Shown here one piece after another: positions 5,439-6,152 of a stretch of DNA of 6,152 nt; positions within the stretch are counted from its first letter, which is position 1, and the number at the start of each line of letters is the position of its first letter. The stretch is taken from the NCBI GenBank assembly GCA_947464215.1, contig CANHVX010000060.1:1-6152 (forward strand), written 5' to 3'. The translations under genes and the position numbers were made by a program. Below the pieces are notes generated by a model. That model was not told where the DNA came from. It did not search any database and saw only the letters and a list, made by a program, of their open reading frames with translations. The DNA is from Pseudomonadaceae bacterium (GTDB taxonomy: Bacteria; Pseudomonadota; Alphaproteobacteria; UBA2136; UBA6156).

Positions 5439-6152
5439 ATGCCCGCCACCGATATGCAGCACCTGGTGTCACTCTGCCAACGGCGGGGTTTTATCTTCCA
5501 AAGCGCCGAGATTTATGGCGGCATGAAGGGTCTGTATGATTTCGGCCCGATGGGCGTTGAGCTCAAAAACAACCTCAAGGCCGCCTGGTGGCGCGCGATG
5601 GTGTATGAGCGCGACGATGTCGAGGGGCTCGACGCCGCCATCATCGGCCACCCGCTGATGTTCAAGTATTCCGGCCACACGGAAACGTTTAACGACCCAA
5701 TGGTCGAATGCCGCAACTGCCAGGCTCGCCTCCGGCTCGATAAAATGAAAGACCCCAAGGTCTGCGACGAATGCGGCAGCACCAACCTCATGCCCCCGCG
5801 CCAGTTCAATCTCATGTTCAAAACGCACTACGGCCCGCTGGAAACCGAGGCCGGGGTGGCCTATCTGCGGCCCGAAACCGCGCAGCACATTTTCGTAAAC
5901 TTCAAGAACGTGCTCGATAGCACCAGCCGCAAACTGCCCTTTGGCATCGCACAGATGGGCAAGGCCTACCGCAACGAGATTATCGCCCGCAATTTCATTT
6001 TCCGCGTGCGCGAATTCGAGCAGATGGAGCTGGAGTTTTTCGTCATGCCCGGCACCGACGAAACCTGGCACGAAACCTGGCTGGAAAACCGCCTCGCCTG
6101 GTGGGAAAGCATCGGCGTGCCGCGCACCCGCATCAAGGTGAAGGATGTCGAA
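5439..6152 (+). CDS. glyS: Glycyl-tRNA synthetase, single-chain class II type (3'-truncated by window edge)
   Basis: The first 238 codons are present and the frame is open to the window end. The enzyme charges tRNA-Gly with glycine in the cytoplasm. The sequence is that of the homodimeric (alpha2) family found in archaea, eukaryotes and some bacteria, not the alpha or beta chain of the GlyQ/GlyS enzyme. It starts with RRGFIFQSAEIYGG (15-28), then motif 1 around YDFGPMGVELKNNLKAAWW (33-51). A Cys quartet C91-x2-C94 and C109-x2-C112 is likely a metal-binding insertion. PRQFNLMF (120-127), RPETAQ (144-149) and motif 2 in GKAYRNEIIARNFIFRVREFEQMELEFF (174-201; R178, E180, R189, R191, E192) follow. 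H150 replaces the Gly that commonly follows RPETAQ. The rest of the catalytic core, motif 3 and the anticodon-binding domain lie outside the window. The symbol glyS is used for this form although some schemes call it glyQS. Confidence 0.93.
   Translation, partial: MPATDMQHLVSLCQRRGFIFQSAEIYGGMKGLYDFGPMGVELKNNLKAAWWRAMVYERDDVEGLDAAIIGHPLMFKYSGHTETFNDPMVECRNCQARLRLDKMKDPKVCDECGSTNLMPPRQFNLMFKTHYGPLETEAGVAYLRPETAQHIFVNFKNVLDSTSRKLPFGIAQMGKAYRNEIIARNFIFRVREFEQMELEFFVMPGTDETWHETWLENRLAWWESIGVPRTRIKVKDVE

Noticed and set aside
5360..5449. 30-residue N-terminal extension of the O-antigen ligase homologue
   Set aside because: It would cover the whole divergent promoter gap and overlap the glyS start, and the extension is not membrane-like.
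5469..6071. 200-codon minus-strand open frame opposite glyS
   Set aside because: It is antisense to the GlyRS catalytic domain, whose residue-level conservation explains the frame.
1..6152. CRISPR array, IS element, prophage, toxin-antitoxin, retron or defence island
   Set aside because: No spaced repeats, terminal inverted repeats, transposase, integrase, reverse transcriptase or small toxin-like pair is seen. All large frames are assigned to metabolic, envelope, nuclease-subunit or translation genes.

Overview
The window is GC-rich, densely packed bacterial chromosome with seven protein genes, two of them cut by the window edges. The gene content points to an alphaproteobacterium. It has an MbfA-type ferritin/VIT fusion, a bacterial ELM1 (DUF1022) protein and a FabI with the alphaproteobacterial-looking YNxMGVAKAALE active-site helix. 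This assignment is an inference from protein families; no rRNA or other phylogenetic marker RNA is present. No tRNA, rRNA, IS element, CRISPR array, phage gene or attachment site was found, and no gap between genes exceeds 80 bp.

Layout from left to right. A 3'-truncated mbfA (1-885, minus) is divergent from fabI (940-1728, plus), with a 54-bp gap that holds a 9-bp tandem repeat and a small inverted repeat. fabI converges on a four-gene minus-strand block, and the two stop codons interlock in a shared TTAA. Read in its own direction, the block is: O-antigen ligase family membrane protein (5359-4076), family-4 glycosyltransferase (4067-2970), exodeoxyribonuclease VII small subunit xseB (2983-2765) and an ELM1-like protein (2768-1725). 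The joins are an 8-nt gap, a 14-nt overlap and a 4-nt ATGA overlap, so this is almost certainly one translationally coupled operon. A 79-bp divergent gap (5360-5438) separates it from glycyl-tRNA synthetase of the single-chain type (5439-6152, plus, 3'-truncated).

How the genes may work together. The ligase homologue and the glycosyltransferase suggest assembly of a surface glycan (LPS O-antigen or a similar polymer). ELM1 sits in the same transcription unit and has a GT-B-like C-terminal sequence, so an envelope-glycan role is a reasonable hypothesis for this otherwise poorly understood bacterial family. xseB looks like a housekeeping passenger. FabI (fatty acid elongation), MbfA (iron export/oxidative stress) and GlyRS (translation) are separate units around the operon.

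Most worth following up are the ELM1/ligase/GT linkage and the single-chain GlyRS, in a lineage whose members generally use the two-subunit GlyQ/GlyS enzyme. I see no evidence of a wholly new defence, mobile or RNA system here.
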